NCBI GenBank assembly: GCA_013152415.1
Contig: JAADGI010000005.1
Coordinates: forward strand, 16,949 to 80,948
DNA length: 64,000 bases
Origin: Gammaproteobacteria bacterium
Lineage (GTDB): Bacteria > Pseudomonadota > Gammaproteobacteria > HyVt-429
Reading direction: 5' to 3'
The position numbers were made by a program, and so were the translations under genes. A model generated the notes under the pieces. That model was not told the origin of the DNA and ran no database searches. It saw nothing but the letters and a program-made list of their open reading frames with translations. Within the stretch, counting starts at the first letter, position 1. Every line of letters starts with the position of its first letter. Of the stretch, positions 1-11,586 are shown in pieces.

Positions 1-381
1 GCCTTATCCAACAAGCGTTGCTGGGGACACTTTAACGTGCGATTAAACGGTAAAAATATTCTCTATCGAATTATTGAATTCACCATGAATCTGCGATCGA
101 GGATCAGCGGTATCGCCACGGGTGACCAATGTATTTTTGTCGAACGAAAAATATTCAACCGGCTGGGTGGCTATACCACTATTCCTATTATGGAAGATAT
201 CGAATTTAGCAAACGTCTGAAGACCTTGGGCAGGCCTGCAAGAATCAACGACACAGTTTTAACATCCACCCGGCGTTGGTCTAGCAGAGGTATTATTCGG
301 ACTATATTGACCATGTGGACCCTGCGTCTATTATTTTGGCTCAGGGTTAAACCCTCCATCCTCGCCCGATATTATCCGTAG
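1..381 (+). CDS. Glycosyltransferase family 2 (TIGR04283-like), C-terminal part; 5' end outside window
   Basis: Open from base 1 in the frame of ORF 37..381 (ALSNKRCWGHFNVRLNGK...); GDQCIFVERKIFNRLGGYTTIPIMEDIEFSKRLKTLG is typical of the C-terminal part of this GT2 family; adjacent to its usual TIGR04282 partner. Confidence 0.8.
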   Translation, partial: ALSNKRCWGHFNVRLNGKNILYRIIEFTMNLRSRISGIATGDQCIFVERKIFNRLGGYTTIPIMEDIEFSKRLKTLGRPARINDTVLTSTRRWSSRGIIRTILTMWTLRLLFWLRVKPSILARYYP

Positions 382-395
382 CCACAACAACCAGG

Positions 396-1055
396 ATGTA
401 CCCCGATCTATTATTGTTCGCCAAGCGGCCTATCGCAGGACAAGTCAAGACTCGCCTGCAGCCTGAGTGTAGCCCCCAACAAGCGGCACACATCGCCAGC
501 TACCTTATGCGTGCCACTTGCGAATTGGCAGTGGAGTACTGGCCTGGGGACGTCTATCTTTACACTTGGCCAAACAGCAACCACCCTTTGTTTCGTGAGC
601 TTGCCAATCAATTTCCCGTAACACTCGCCGTACAATCCGATGGTGATCTTGGGGCCAAAATGAATGCCGCCCTTGAGGAAGGTATTGGCCGTAGTGGTGG
701 CGCGGTAATCATGGGCTGTGATGTTCCTCATTGCCCAGGGGAAACCCTTGTTCGGGCAAGTAAATATCTTTGTGCCGGACAGGAGATACTGGGACCCAGT
801 AACGATGGCGGGTACTATCTTATTGGGCTAAGAAAAAACAGTAGATTTCTTTTCGCAGACATGGACTGGGGGAGCAGTGAAATAGCAACCAAAACCCTTT
901 ACCGCGCCAAACAAGAAGACCGACACTTAAATCTATTACCCCGATTACGCGATATCGACACCTGGGAAGATTTGGTCCTCGTCGCCGAACACTACACACC
1001 TCTAAAACAATTTATGAGCCATGATATCGGCACCCCCATCTACCCGAGGGATTGA
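396..1055 (+). CDS. TIGR04282/DUF2064-like glycosyltransferase
   Basis: LLLFAKRPIAGQVKTRLQPECSPQQAA...GCDVPHCPGETL...GPSNDGGYYLIGL motifs. Confidence 0.85.
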   Translation: MYPDLLLFAKRPIAGQVKTRLQPECSPQQAAHIASYLMRATCELAVEYWPGDVYLYTWPNSNHPLFRELANQFPVTLAVQSDGDLGAKMNAALEEGIGRSGGAVIMGCDVPHCPGETLVRASKYLCAGQEILGPSNDGGYYLIGLRKNSRFLFADMDWGSSEIATKTLYRAKQEDRHLNLLPRLRDIDTWEDLVLVAEHYTPLKQFMSHDIGTPIYPRD

Positions 1056-1101
1056 TGGGGACTTGAATCCAAACTCAATCCCGGTTACATAGTTGGACCC
1101 C

Positions 1102-2061
1102 ATGAAAGCCACCAAAAATGTCGGCACACCCGAATCCCCAGACCCCGATCTGTCAGTCTTTAAGTGGTCTTTTGTCTCGCCACGTTACCTGCCCAGCTGG
1201 ATGCTCCTGGGGTCGATGCGACTCATCACCCTATGCCCACTCCCCGTCCTGTGGGCTCTGGGGTGGCTTATAGGCGAGACCCTATACCGCTTCGGCCATG
1301 ATCGACGCCATATCGCCAACCGCAATATCGAACGATGCCTTCCGGAATTGAGCACAGATGGGCGCCAAGGCCTGGTCCGTGAGCATTTTCATGCCGTGGG
1401 GCTGGGCCTGTTGGCCATGCCGCTTCCCTGGTGGGCGTCACGCCGTCGTCTAACACGCCTGGTACGCTACCAAGGTCGGCACCACTACGATCAGGCCCTG
1501 GCAGCGGGGAAAAATATCATCTTGCTCGCCCCCCATTTTATGGGCCTGGAGTCTGGCCTGATCATGTCCACAGAACGACCCATGATGTACATGTACCAAC
1601 GGCCAAAGAATATTCTAATTGATACCGTGATCCAACGGGGCCGAACACGCTTTGGCGCCGAACTGATTGAACGCAGCGGCAGCCTCAAAGGTATGTTCCG
1701 TAAACTCAAAGGTGGGGTACCCCTATGCTACCTCCCAGACCAAAATCCCGGTGCCAAACGTGGTATTTTTGTAAACTTTATGGGCGTGACAGCCGCCACC
1801 CACCAGGCCCTGGGTCGCTTTGCCAAGCTTGCCGATGCCGTGGTCATCCCCTGCATTTGTACCCAACGCCCCTTCGGCCGTGGTTATCTAATAACCTATA
1901 AACCTCCCCTGGAAAATTTCCCGAGTGGTGACCCCGAAAAAGACACAACCCACATGAATCAGGCCATCGAAAAGGCTGTGCGTGATGACCCAGCGCAATA
2001 TTTCTGGATACACAGGCGATTCAAGATTCAACCTGAGGGTGAACCCGATTTCTACAGTTAA
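1102..2061 (+). CDS. Lysophospholipid/lipid A acyltransferase (LpxL/HtrB family)
   Basis: LLAPHFMGLESG (HxxxxE-type motif) and CYLPDQNPGAKRGIFVNFMGVTAAT; likely start MKATKN at 1102. Confidence 0.85.
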   Translation: MKATKNVGTPESPDPDLSVFKWSFVSPRYLPSWMLLGSMRLITLCPLPVLWALGWLIGETLYRFGHDRRHIANRNIERCLPELSTDGRQGLVREHFHAVGLGLLAMPLPWWASRRRLTRLVRYQGRHHYDQALAAGKNIILLAPHFMGLESGLIMSTERPMMYMYQRPKNILIDTVIQRGRTRFGAELIERSGSLKGMFRKLKGGVPLCYLPDQNPGAKRGIFVNFMGVTAATHQALGRFAKLADAVVIPCICTQRPFGRGYLITYKPPLENFPSGDPEKDTTHMNQAIEKAVRDDPAQYFWIHRRFKIQPEGEPDFYS

Positions 2062-2171
2062 TCTGTTATCCTAAAGTTGAGGAACCTCTGATTAATTCGT
2101 CATCGCAGCAAAACGGAGAGCTGGAATCTAGAACAATAAATTGATGCATTACTGGATTACTAAGCGCTTCC

Positions 2172-4649
2172 CTAGATCAATAACGGCCTTGCTTCCCTTT
2201 CCATATCAAAATTTGAAATCCAACTACCGGCCAACTTGGCGTTCATAGGCCGACCGATACAATAGCCTTGCACCTGATCACAACCGAAGTCACTGAGCAT
2301 ATCCAGGGTAATTTTATCCTCAACACCTTCGGCAAGGACCTTAAGCCCCAGGTTATGGGCCAGATTGATTATGGATTTCACAATAATGGCATCCTGATCG
2401 TTGTAGACCATATTGCGCACAAACGAAGCGTCAATCTTGATCATCTGTATAGGCAAACGCTTGAGGTAAGCCAGGGATGAGTAACCCGTACCAAAGTCAT
2501 CGATTGACAGCTGAATCCCCATTTCATGCACCCGCTTGAGCACCTCCAAGGCCCGTTCTGGATCGGCCATAATGGCGCTTTCAGTAATCTCTAATTCCAG
2601 GGCCGAGGGGTCAGCATTATGCTTTCGTAGCAACCTTTCCAAATGTGTCGGCAGCTCCCGATCCAGTAAATTGCGAGTAGAAATATTGACAGCGATCTGC
2701 ACGGGCAAATCCCTTGTATGCCAATTCCGCCATTGCCCCATGGAGGTATGAATCACCCAATGAGTCAACGGTGTAATAAGCTCACCAATCTCTGCCAAGG
2801 GGATAAACTGGTCAGGTCGAATCAATCCATGTTCTGGATGCTTCCATCGAACCAGGGCCTCCATTCCCACTACTCGGCCACTGAGCAGATCCTGCTTGGG
2901 TTGGTAGTGGAGCACCAATTGATTGCCTCGTATGGCGGCACCTAACTCTGTCATCAGGGCCAGGCGCCGGGGAGTATGGTTGTCATGCTCTGGCGAATAA
3001 ATAGAACAACCCTTCACATTACGCTTCGCCTCATACATGGCCACGTCAGCAAAACGCATCAAGGTACTGACATCTTCACCATGGTCTGGATACACCGCTA
3101 TGCCAATGCTGGCACTGACCTCTACATGCATACCATCCAGCAAAAAGGGTTGCTCCACTGCTTCAAGAAAAATTTGGGCAACAGAGATTGCCTTATCTGC
3201 TATTGAGCCACCGCCAAGTTCACGCACTATAATGGCAAACTCATCACCCCCTAAACGTGCGACGAATACAGTCCGGTCACCTGCCACATACTCCAGGCGA
3301 TCCGCCATTTGTTTTAACAACACATCACCACTTTGATGGCCCAGAGTATCGTTGATCTCCTTAAACCTGTTTAGATCCATCAACAACAATCCCAAGGCCT
3401 CACCGGCACACTTGCTGACCCTAATGGACTCATTGAGTTTGGTGTAGAGATACTGGCGGTTGGGAAGTCCGGTCAAAGAATCATGGGTCGCCTGAAACTC
3501 AAATGCGGCCAATTGTGTCTTGTACTCTGTTATGTCTCTTGTTATGGACAATACGCAGTCGTCTGCGTCTACTTTGATATGCTCTGCGGACACCATGCAA
3601 TGCTTGATCTCACCTGACTTGGCCCGAAACCGAACCCCCATATCCCTCACCCGGCCCGTCTCTTTCAGGGCATAAACCAATGCCTTGCGTTCCTTTGGAT
3701 CTTTCCACAAATCGATATCGAATACGGTTTTCCCTACAACGTGAGCCCTGTTATAACCTGTAATCCTTTCAAATCCTTCATTGACCTCCACAAACAGGCC
3801 ATCCTTTATACGTGTGATCAGCACCGCATCTGAACTGGAATGGAATGCCTTGAAGAATTTTTCCTCTGAAGAACGTAACTCATTTTGAACCTCAACATGT
3901 TGAGTAACATCACGGCCCATAGACTGACATTCGATAAAAATTCCATTGGCATCAAAAATTGCCCTGTCGGTCCAGCGCTGACAACGAACACCGCCATCGG
4001 CAGCAATCTCAATATGCTCACTGATCGCTACCGGATGATCTGCAGTCAGTGCCAAAAATTTTTCTTTTAGCCCATCACGAAAACCGGGTGTGGTGGGCAA
4101 AAAAACATTAGTACCTATAAGTTCTTCCCGGCTTACCCCTAAAGACTGGCTGTAACTGTGATTAACAAAGGTTCGGGCACCATTGGCCGCCCAACACACA
4201 ATCAACGTCTCATGGTCATCTGCCATGGAGTGGTATCGCGCCTCACTCCGGCGCAGTTCATCTAAACGCAATTTGGCAAATTTACTAATGTACCCCACAA
4301 AATACAGTACGCCGATCACCAGACCGGCTGTTGCGGAGATCAAGACAATTGTCCATACCGGTATATCATAATCCCATATCGGCATCGCACTATCGGCACT
4401 CATTTGTGCCGACTTTACATTATGGGGTGCAGTACCCGTAGGCGGATTGGCTTTGGTCACAGCCGGGTGTGTATCTAAAAGGGGTGCCGCCTGAGCGTAC
4501 TGAAAAACCATCACCACCAAAAGGGGCATGACAAAAAGAAATTTGGGCAATCGGACCTGGCGCTCCCTGGTGTCAGGCTGCACACCCCCTAGCCATTTTT
4601 GTTCAATCAAGTTCTTCCCCATATTGCCAATTTTCGCTGTGACTGACAT
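2172..4649 (-). CDS. PAS-PAS-GGDEF-EAL cyclic-di-GMP signalling membrane protein
   Basis: N-terminal TM segment, two PAS-like regions, ARLGGDEFAIIV, MEALVRWKHPEHG and DDFGTGYSSLAYLKRLP. Confidence 0.93.
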   Translation of the reverse strand: MSVTAKIGNMGKNLIEQKWLGGVQPDTRERQVRLPKFLFVMPLLVVMVFQYAQAAPLLDTHPAVTKANPPTGTAPHNVKSAQMSADSAMPIWDYDIPVWTIVLISATAGLVIGVLYFVGYISKFAKLRLDELRRSEARYHSMADDHETLIVCWAANGARTFVNHSYSQSLGVSREELIGTNVFLPTTPGFRDGLKEKFLALTADHPVAISEHIEIAADGGVRCQRWTDRAIFDANGIFIECQSMGRDVTQHVEVQNELRSSEEKFFKAFHSSSDAVLITRIKDGLFVEVNEGFERITGYNRAHVVGKTVFDIDLWKDPKERKALVYALKETGRVRDMGVRFRAKSGEIKHCMVSAEHIKVDADDCVLSITRDITEYKTQLAAFEFQATHDSLTGLPNRQYLYTKLNESIRVSKCAGEALGLLLMDLNRFKEINDTLGHQSGDVLLKQMADRLEYVAGDRTVFVARLGGDEFAIIVRELGGGSIADKAISVAQIFLEAVEQPFLLDGMHVEVSASIGIAVYPDHGEDVSTLMRFADVAMYEAKRNVKGCSIYSPEHDNHTPRRLALMTELGAAIRGNQLVLHYQPKQDLLSGRVVGMEALVRWKHPEHGLIRPDQFIPLAEIGELITPLTHWVIHTSMGQWRNWHTRDLPVQIAVNISTRNLLDRELPTHLERLLRKHNADPSALELEITESAIMADPERALEVLKRVHEMGIQLSIDDFGTGYSSLAYLKRLPIQMIKIDASFVRNMVYNDQDAIIVKSIINLAHNLGLKVLAEGVEDKITLDMLSDFGCDQVQGYCIGRPMNAKLAGSWISNFDMEREARPLLI

Positions 4650-5059
4650 GCGTCCTTGCGAACGATCCTCGCTGTTTTTATTCTGTGGGTGCCGGAACTA
4701 AATGACGGGGGCCAACCTAACGGGTGATCACACTCTAGGGTGTTTGGACCATACCCACTCCGCACTGACTTTAAGCATAGCAGCAAATTTCCAACTGCCA
4801 ACCTGGTATCCTGGGGTATCAAAAACAGAGTGTCACAAACAATATCTGGGCGTACAAAATCACCCTCGACCACAAATTCCCATTACTTTTGTTAGCTAGG
4901 AGAAGTAACTATCACCGTCAACGGGTTGATAAATATGGAAAAAATTAATTCGCCGACATCCATAGATCGAATACATTCGTATCTGGCACAAAACATCAGC
5001 TATAAATTCATTCACGTCCCAAAAAAACTCACTGCGACAGACGCAGCAGGAACACTGCC

Positions 5060-6511
5060 TTAGCCCCGCCAAAATGTAGGCGTGAGCAATACCAGCAGGG
5101 TAAACAACTCCAGACGCCCCATGAGCATGGCAAAGGATAAAATCCACTTACCGGCATCACTGACGGAACTGTAGTTGTTGGCTACATCCCCCAGACCGGG
5201 GCCCAGATTGTTTAAGTTGGCGGCCACTGCAGAGAATGCGGTTTCCAGATTGGCACCCGTGGCACTTAGCGCCAACAACAGCACCACAAAACACAACACA
5301 TAGAGCGCAAAGAACCCCCACACCGCATCAATGACATGATTGGATACCGGCTTACCGCCCAATTTAACCGGGAACAGGGCCATGGGATGAACCAAGCGCA
5401 TCATCTCCCGTTTCCCCTGCTTATATAGCAACATGGCGCGGACAACCTTAATCCCCCCTGAGGTGGAGCCCGCACAACCCCCGATACAACTCGCCATCAA
5501 CAGCATAATCGGCAAAAAAGAGGGCCACCAGTCAAATCCGGTAGTGGAAAACCCCGTGCTCGTAACCACAGAAATGACCTGAAATGCCCCATGGCGCAAG
5601 GTCTCGGCAGGCCCACCAAAACTTTCTGTCACTGTCAGATAGGCGATACTCAACCCACTTGTTACCAACAGTAGAGTGAAATAGCCTCTGACTTCAGGAT
5701 CTCGAAAATAGTGGAGGGGGTTGCGTGTGCGCCAGGACAAAAAATGCAGGGCAAAGTTAATCCCCGCCAACAACATAAAAACCATGGCGATAGTATCGAT
5801 CACGGCACTGTCAAAGTAGCCTATGCTTTTGTCGTGGGTAGAAAACCCGCCGGTGGCAACGGTAGAAAAACTATGCCCGATAGCATCGAATGCATCCATG
5901 CCACCGAGCCAGTAACTCAGTGCGCACAACACGGTAAGGCCCAAATAGATATACCACAGTGCCTTGGCGGTCTCCGAAATCCGTGGGGTAATCTTATTGT
6001 CTTTCATGGGTCCTGGGGTTTCGGCCCGATAGAGCTGCATGCCACCAATCCCTAACATCGGCATAATGGCCACCGCCAAAACGATAATGCCCATACCACC
6101 GAACCATTGCAGTTGTTGCCGGTAGTAGCGAATGGATTCCGGGAGATCATCAATACCTGTTAATACCGTACCCCCGGTAGTGGTCAGGCCTGACATCGAC
6201 TCAAAAAAGGCATCCACCGGCATCATGCTAGGATGATCGGACAGCACAAAGGGAATGGCACCAAACAGGGCAAGCACCGTCCAAAACAGCACCACCACCA
6301 CAAAACCATCCCGAACCCTAAGCTCCTTGCGCAACCGGCACACGGGCAACCAAAGCACCAAGCCGGTTACCAATGTGGCAAGAAAAGCGTGCAGAAAGGC
6401 CTGGTGTGCGCCGTCGCTATAGAGCAGTGAGACTAGAATGGGGGGCAGCAGAGACGTGCTGAAGAAGACCAGAAGAAGCCCAACAATCTGCTGAATGGCG
6501 AGAAATTGCAT
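5060..6511 (-). CDS. trkH: Trk potassium uptake channel subunit TrkH
   Basis: Multi-TM protein with FFESMSGLTTTGGT, HSFSTVATGGFSTHD, TSTGFSTTGFDWWP, CIGGCAGSTSGGIK; next to trkA. Confidence 0.93.
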   Translation of the reverse strand: MQFLAIQQIVGLLLVFFSTSLLPPILVSLLYSDGAHQAFLHAFLATLVTGLVLWLPVCRLRKELRVRDGFVVVVLFWTVLALFGAIPFVLSDHPSMMPVDAFFESMSGLTTTGGTVLTGIDDLPESIRYYRQQLQWFGGMGIIVLAVAIMPMLGIGGMQLYRAETPGPMKDNKITPRISETAKALWYIYLGLTVLCALSYWLGGMDAFDAIGHSFSTVATGGFSTHDKSIGYFDSAVIDTIAMVFMLLAGINFALHFLSWRTRNPLHYFRDPEVRGYFTLLLVTSGLSIAYLTVTESFGGPAETLRHGAFQVISVVTSTGFSTTGFDWWPSFLPIMLLMASCIGGCAGSTSGGIKVVRAMLLYKQGKREMMRLVHPMALFPVKLGGKPVSNHVIDAVWGFFALYVLCFVVLLLALSATGANLETAFSAVAANLNNLGPGLGDVANNYSSVSDAGKWILSFAMLMGRLELFTLLVLLTPTFWRG

Positions 6512-6535
6512 GATTCAAACAAATTCACTCATGGG

Positions 6536-7912
6536 CTAAACAAAAGTCACGCCCACCTGGAAAAGCTTCTCCACCTCGGAAATGTGCCGCTTGTCGACCA
6601 CAAACAGGATGACATGATCTTCAGGCTCAATCACCACATCGTGGTGGGCAATGAGCACATCGTTACCGCGCACCAAGGCACCAATATTGGTCCCCGGCGG
6701 CAGCTTAATCTCAGAAATACTTCGCCCTACCACCTGAGATGAAGATCGGTCACCATGGGCGATGGCCTCAATGGCCTCGGCGGCACCACGCCGCAGGGAG
6801 TGAACAGCGACCACATCACCACGTCGAATATGGGCCAACAGACTGCCGATAGTGGCCTGTTTGGGGGAAAAGGCCACATCCAGGACATCGCTCTGAATCA
6901 AATCTACATAGTCGACACGGTTCACCAGCGCCATCACCCGCCGCGCACCCATGCGCTTGGCCAGCATAGCGGACAGAATATTGGCCTCATCATCGTTGGT
7001 TAGCGCACAAAATACATCAATATCATCAATATTTTCGTTTTGGAGTAACTCCGAATCTGCAGCGTCACCATGCAACACAATGGTTTTGTGAAGCTCCTCT
7101 GACACACGCACTGCACGCTCTGCGTTGTGATCTATCAGCTTGACGGAATATTTTTTTTGTTCCAACTCGGTTGCGAGCCGCAAACCGATATTGCCCGCAC
7201 CCGCCAGCATGATGCGCTTGACGGGCTTGTCCAGTTTACGCAACTCGCTCATCACCGCACGAATGTGTTTGCTCGCCGCCACAAAAAATACCTCATCATC
7301 AGCCTCAATGACGGTATGTCCCTCGGGTGGAATGGCACGATCGCGCCGGTAGATAGCAGCTACCCGAGTATCGATACGCGGCATATGTTCACGCAATTCA
7401 CGTAACTCATGGCCTACCAACGGTCCACCGTAATAGGCACGAATACCCACCATCTGGATTCGACCATTGGCAAAATCCAGCACCTGCAGGGAGCCGGGAT
7501 GCTCAATAAGCCGCAAAATCTGATCGGTGATAATTTGTTCGGGACTAATAATGACATCAATGGGGATCGCCTCCTGCATAAAAATCTCAGGGTGATCCAA
7601 ATAATCAGAGGAACGGATACGAGCGATCTTGGTGGGAGTATGAAACAGGGTATAGGCAATCTGACAGGCCACCATATTGACTTCGTCATCAAGGGTCACT
7701 GCCAGAATCATGTCGGCATCTTCACCCCCTGCCTGTGCAAGCACCGAGGGATGTGAGGCGGACCCCACCACCGTACGAATGTCCAGGCGATCCTGTAGCC
7801 GCCTCAACACCACTGGATCGGTATCCACCATGGTGATGTCATTGGCCTCACCGGCAAGCGTCTCCGCAATAGAGCCTCCAACCTGCCCGGAACCGAGAAT
7901 GATAATCTTCAT
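6536..7912 (-). CDS. trkA: Trk system NAD-binding regulatory subunit TrkA
   Basis: [22 protein letters not shown] plus a second Rossmann repeat [17 protein letters not shown]. Confidence 0.95.
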   Translation of the reverse strand: MKIIILGSGQVGGSIAETLAGEANDITMVDTDPVVLRRLQDRLDIRTVVGSASHPSVLAQAGGEDADMILAVTLDDEVNMVACQIAYTLFHTPTKIARIRSSDYLDHPEIFMQEAIPIDVIISPEQIITDQILRLIEHPGSLQVLDFANGRIQMVGIRAYYGGPLVGHELRELREHMPRIDTRVAAIYRRDRAIPPEGHTVIEADDEVFFVAASKHIRAVMSELRKLDKPVKRIMLAGAGNIGLRLATELEQKKYSVKLIDHNAERAVRVSEELHKTIVLHGDAADSELLQNENIDDIDVFCALTNDDEANILSAMLAKRMGARRVMALVNRVDYVDLIQSDVLDVAFSPKQATIGSLLAHIRRGDVVAVHSLRRGAAEAIEAIAHGDRSSSQVVGRSISEIKLPPGTNIGALVRGNDVLIAHHDVVIEPEDHVILFVVDKRHISEVEKLFQVGVTFV

Positions 7913-7957
7913 TTATTTTTCTTCTTACTCATGGGACAAGTAACCACCAAGACCAGT

Positions 7958-9334
7958 TTACTCCACCTTGCCCAATTTGGGACTAATTCCCAAGCTTTTT
8001 ATTTTTCTATATAAATGTGTGCGCTCCATACCCGACACCTGAGCCAGTTCACTTACATTACCACTGCTACGTAGCAGGTGGTATTCCAGATAGGCCTTCT
8101 CAAATTGATCACGGGCATCACGCAATGGCAGCTCAAAGGTATCTTCGTCAAAGACCCCGGTGGAGGTCTGCTTGCGGCTTCCCAGAGCCAATTCCACTTC
8201 ACTACGCGCCACTTCCTCACCACGATTGAGAATCAAGAGCCGCTGTACCAGATTTTTTAATTCGCGAACATTACCCGGCCAAACATGATTACGAAGCATG
8301 TTCAAGGCGGCTACCGAAAATTTGCGATAGGGCAAATGTTCCTTCTCAACCATCCAGTTGAGGTAAAAATTGACGATATCGGGAATATCCTCGCGATGAT
8401 CTCGCAAAGGGGGAACGTGCAATGGCACAACATTTAATCGATAGTATAGATCCTCTCGAAATCGACCTGATGCCACTGCTGCCTCTAAATCTTGATTTGT
8501 GGCGGCAATGATACGCACATCAATATCAACAGTCTTGGTTCCCCCGATCCTCAAAAACTTGCCTTCCTCCAATGCACCCAATAGTTTGGCCTGGATATCT
8601 AAATCCATATCACCGATCTCATCAAGAAATAAGGTGCCGCCAGCGGCCTGTTCAAATCGACCTGGGTTTACCTTGCCTGCTTCTTCGCTACCAAATAATT
8701 GAGTGGCAATGTTCGATGGTGGTATGGCCGCCAAACTGATGTCGACAAATTGTGCGTGTTTGCGTGGACTTTCATTGTGCAGACATCGAGCCACGACACC
8801 TTTACCACTACCCGGTTCCCCGGTAATGAGCACCCAGCTATCCGTATTCGCAGTACGCTTGGTTTGTTCTCGCAACTGTTCCAGAGACGCACTCTTACCG
8901 ACCAAGGTTGCCACTGGCTCCAGGCGCTGGCGTAATCTTAAATTTTCCTTGCGTAGATTGTCGGATTGTATGGCGCGTTCAACCGTCACCAGCAGCTTTG
9001 CCATGGATAAAGGTTTTTCAATAAAATCATAGGCCCCATAGCGTATGGCCTCGACCGCAGTCTCAACACTGCCATGACCCGACATCATCACCACCGGCAC
9101 ATCTTGTCCCTCAGGACCAGACCAACTCTTGAGCAAAGAGATACCATCGGTCTCCGGCATCCAAATATCCAATAACACCAAGTCGGGCCTTTGCTGTGAA
9201 CGCACACGATTGGCCGTGGTAGCATTCTCTGCGACCTCAACCTTATAGTTTTCGTCCTCAAGAATATCCTTGACCGTACGGCGGATATCCGGCTCATCAT
9301 CGACTACCAGGATCATGGGGGGCGTTTGGGTCAA
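7958..9334 (-). CDS. ntrX: Sigma-54-dependent response regulator, NtrX-like
   Basis: Receiver domain (ILVVDDEPDIRR), AAA+ domain (GEPGSGKG, LFLDEIGDM), Fis-type HTH C-terminus. Confidence 0.88.
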   Translation of the reverse strand: MTQTPPMILVVDDEPDIRRTVKDILEDENYKVEVAENATTANRVRSQQRPDLVLLDIWMPETDGISLLKSWSGPEGQDVPVVMMSGHGSVETAVEAIRYGAYDFIEKPLSMAKLLVTVERAIQSDNLRKENLRLRQRLEPVATLVGKSASLEQLREQTKRTANTDSWVLITGEPGSGKGVVARCLHNESPRKHAQFVDISLAAIPPSNIATQLFGSEEAGKVNPGRFEQAAGGTLFLDEIGDMDLDIQAKLLGALEEGKFLRIGGTKTVDIDVRIIAATNQDLEAAVASGRFREDLYYRLNVVPLHVPPLRDHREDIPDIVNFYLNWMVEKEHLPYRKFSVAALNMLRNHVWPGNVRELKNLVQRLLILNRGEEVARSEVELALGSRKQTSTGVFDEDTFELPLRDARDQFEKAYLEYHLLRSSGNVSELAQVSGMERTHLYRKIKSLGISPKLGKVE

Positions 9335-11586
9335 GCGATTTTCTCCCTGGTCTGGACATCACCGGATGGCGATATTAAATCATCGTTATCACCACGATTT
9401 TGCTGAACACCCATGGGTAACCGAATGGTGAGACTGGCGCCCATACCCTTTCTGTTCTGCGCCCATACTGTACCACCGTGCTCTTCAACAATCTTTTTGA
9501 CAATGGCCAATCCCAAGCCATTGCCTTTCGCTTTCGTGGTCACATAGGGCTCGAATAACCGATCCAATAATTCTTCCCGAAACCCAGGCCCATTATCCAA
9601 CACCGTCAGCTCTACATAACTGCGATCCACCTCTTGGACAAAATGTGTGCTCAACTCAATTCGCTGATTCTTATTGTCTGCTAAAGCATCCCGGGCATTG
9701 GTTAATAAGTTATTAAGCACCTGCCGCAAACGACTTCGATCGGCCATAATCAAGGGCAGCCGATCATCCAGTCTCAAGTCTAACGCCATGGCGCTACCTT
9801 CGCCACGATACAACTCAACCACATCCTCGACCAATCGATTGAGATCCATCTGCTCGGGCTGCATTTGCTTGAGTTGTGCATAATTGGAAAAGGCATTAAC
9901 CATGGATTTCATGGACTCGACTTGCTCGGAAATCGTTCGGGTAGCGCGATCCAGGGTCTCCTGTTCACTCTTATCCAGCTTACTCATACATCTATGCCGA
10001 ATACGCTCTGCTGAAAGCTGTATAGGCGTCAAGGGATTTTTGATTTCGTGGGCCAACCTGCGCGCCACTTCACCCCAAGCCGCGTCCCGCTGAGCCTGGA
10101 TGAGTTTTGTCACGTCATCAAATACCACCACATAGCCACCACCCCGCCTCTTACTGGCCCCCATCTTTGTCCCCCGGCTGGTGATAACCTGTCGGCCACG
10201 GACACCCACTACGGTCACCTCCGTGCGCCATTCCAGCATTTCATTGTCGATGGCATTTTGAATCACATTAAAGAAAGGTTCGAGTTGTGAATAGGATGTG
10301 TTCAAATTTTTGAGCGTGCTACCAATATCCTGTTGCAGGTTCACCAAAAGAATATCGCTGGCCGCCGAATTCAGGGTGCGCAAATTACCTTTCGCATCAA
10401 AGGATAATACGCCAGATGACAGATGGGTTAATACCGTTTCAAGATAGGTGCGCTGATCTTCAGTCTCTCGCTGACTGCGCCTGGCCACAGTCTGGGCCTG
10501 TTTAATCTTACGGGTCATCTCATTAAAGGATTTGACCAATACCCCCAATTCGTCTCCACTGGACTCTGGCAGTTGCTTGTCATACTCACCCCGGGTAACC
10601 GCCCGAGTGCCTTCGGCAAGGTCCCGTAAAGGCGCGGTCAAGGCCCTTGCCGAAAAAATTGCGGCCCACACCGCGATGAGCAGAGTCATCAAAGTCACCA
10701 AAGTGAGGGTCAATACGAAGCTCAGCTTCAAGGGTCCGCGCAAATAGACTAATTTGTTAAATTCAGTAGAAGCCGTTTCAACGCTCTTACCCAGCTTGCT
10801 ATACCGCAATGGCAACGGTTCGCGCACTTGTAATACACGCACGGGTTGTTTGACATCCAAAGGATAGACCGGGATAACGATTTGCAACTCCAGGTTGTCA
10901 TCGCTGGTGGGTTCCAGGTTGGCATAGACATCCCCCTGGCGAAGCCTGGACAGCACTAAATTACTCGGGCGACTAGGGATCAAGGACTCAGTGTAGAGAT
11001 TGCTCGACGCAATAATACGGCCATCCTGACTTAGGAGCGTGATCTCGGTAAATCCCGCCTGCTCACGGAGATCATCGAGGGTCCTCACCATGGCTTGCTT
11101 GGAGTTGACCAGGTCCAGACCCGCAGCCAAATCCTGCACTCGTTTAACGCGCTCTTCCTTGACCGCCTCAAGCGAGGTACGGCCCAACAGCAAGGCATCA
11201 TCCAGGGCCTGCTCAATACGCACGTCAAACCAGCTATCAATCCCCCGGTGCAGGAACTGTACCGAGATATAATAAACCACTGCCAACGGTATCATCGCCA
11301 ACAGCACATAGATGCCAATCAATTTTAGCGTCAACCGGGACCCCAATATCCCTGCACGCATTTGCAATACCATGCGATAGACATGGGCAGCGATCAGCAC
11401 CATCAAGGCAATGATACCCAACACACTCACCCCGAGCAGGGCCGTGTAATAGACACCATAGACCTCGGAATGCAGTGCTGCGGCACTGAGCATGGCCAGC
11501 GTCACGATCAGCAGGATGCTGAGTACGACCGCCGGAACGGGCCCCATTAAGAAGCGGGTGAAGTCTCTACGCTCCATCGGGTCCAA
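9331..11586 (-). CDS. ntrY: Sensor histidine kinase, NtrY-like
   Basis: TM regions, HAMP, ARRLAHEIKNPLTPIQLSAERIR H-box, NLLTNARDAL, GNGLGLAIVKKI; 4-bp overlap with ntrX. Confidence 0.88.
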   Translation of the reverse strand: MDPMERRDFTRFLMGPVPAVVLSILLIVTLAMLSAAALHSEVYGVYYTALLGVSVLGIIALMVLIAAHVYRMVLQMRAGILGSRLTLKLIGIYVLLAMIPLAVVYYISVQFLHRGIDSWFDVRIEQALDDALLLGRTSLEAVKEERVKRVQDLAAGLDLVNSKQAMVRTLDDLREQAGFTEITLLSQDGRIIASSNLYTESLIPSRPSNLVLSRLRQGDVYANLEPTSDDNLELQIVIPVYPLDVKQPVRVLQVREPLPLRYSKLGKSVETASTEFNKLVYLRGPLKLSFVLTLTLVTLMTLLIAVWAAIFSARALTAPLRDLAEGTRAVTRGEYDKQLPESSGDELGVLVKSFNEMTRKIKQAQTVARRSQRETEDQRTYLETVLTHLSSGVLSFDAKGNLRTLNSAASDILLVNLQQDIGSTLKNLNTSYSQLEPFFNVIQNAIDNEMLEWRTEVTVVGVRGRQVITSRGTKMGASKRRGGGYVVVFDDVTKLIQAQRDAAWGEVARRLAHEIKNPLTPIQLSAERIRHRCMSKLDKSEQETLDRATRTISEQVESMKSMVNAFSNYAQLKQMQPEQMDLNRLVEDVVELYRGEGSAMALDLRLDDRLPLIMADRSRLRQVLNNLLTNARDALADNKNQRIELSTHFVQEVDRSYVELTVLDNGPGFREELLDRLFEPYVTTKAKGNGLGLAIVKKIVEEHGGTVWAQNRKGMGASLTIRLPMGVQQNRGDNDDLISPSGDVQTREKIA

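Noticed and set aside
4650-5059. Short ORFs in the GGDEF/EAL-trkH intergenic region
   Set aside because: Overlapping in several frames, no recognisable motifs or RBS; treated as noncoding
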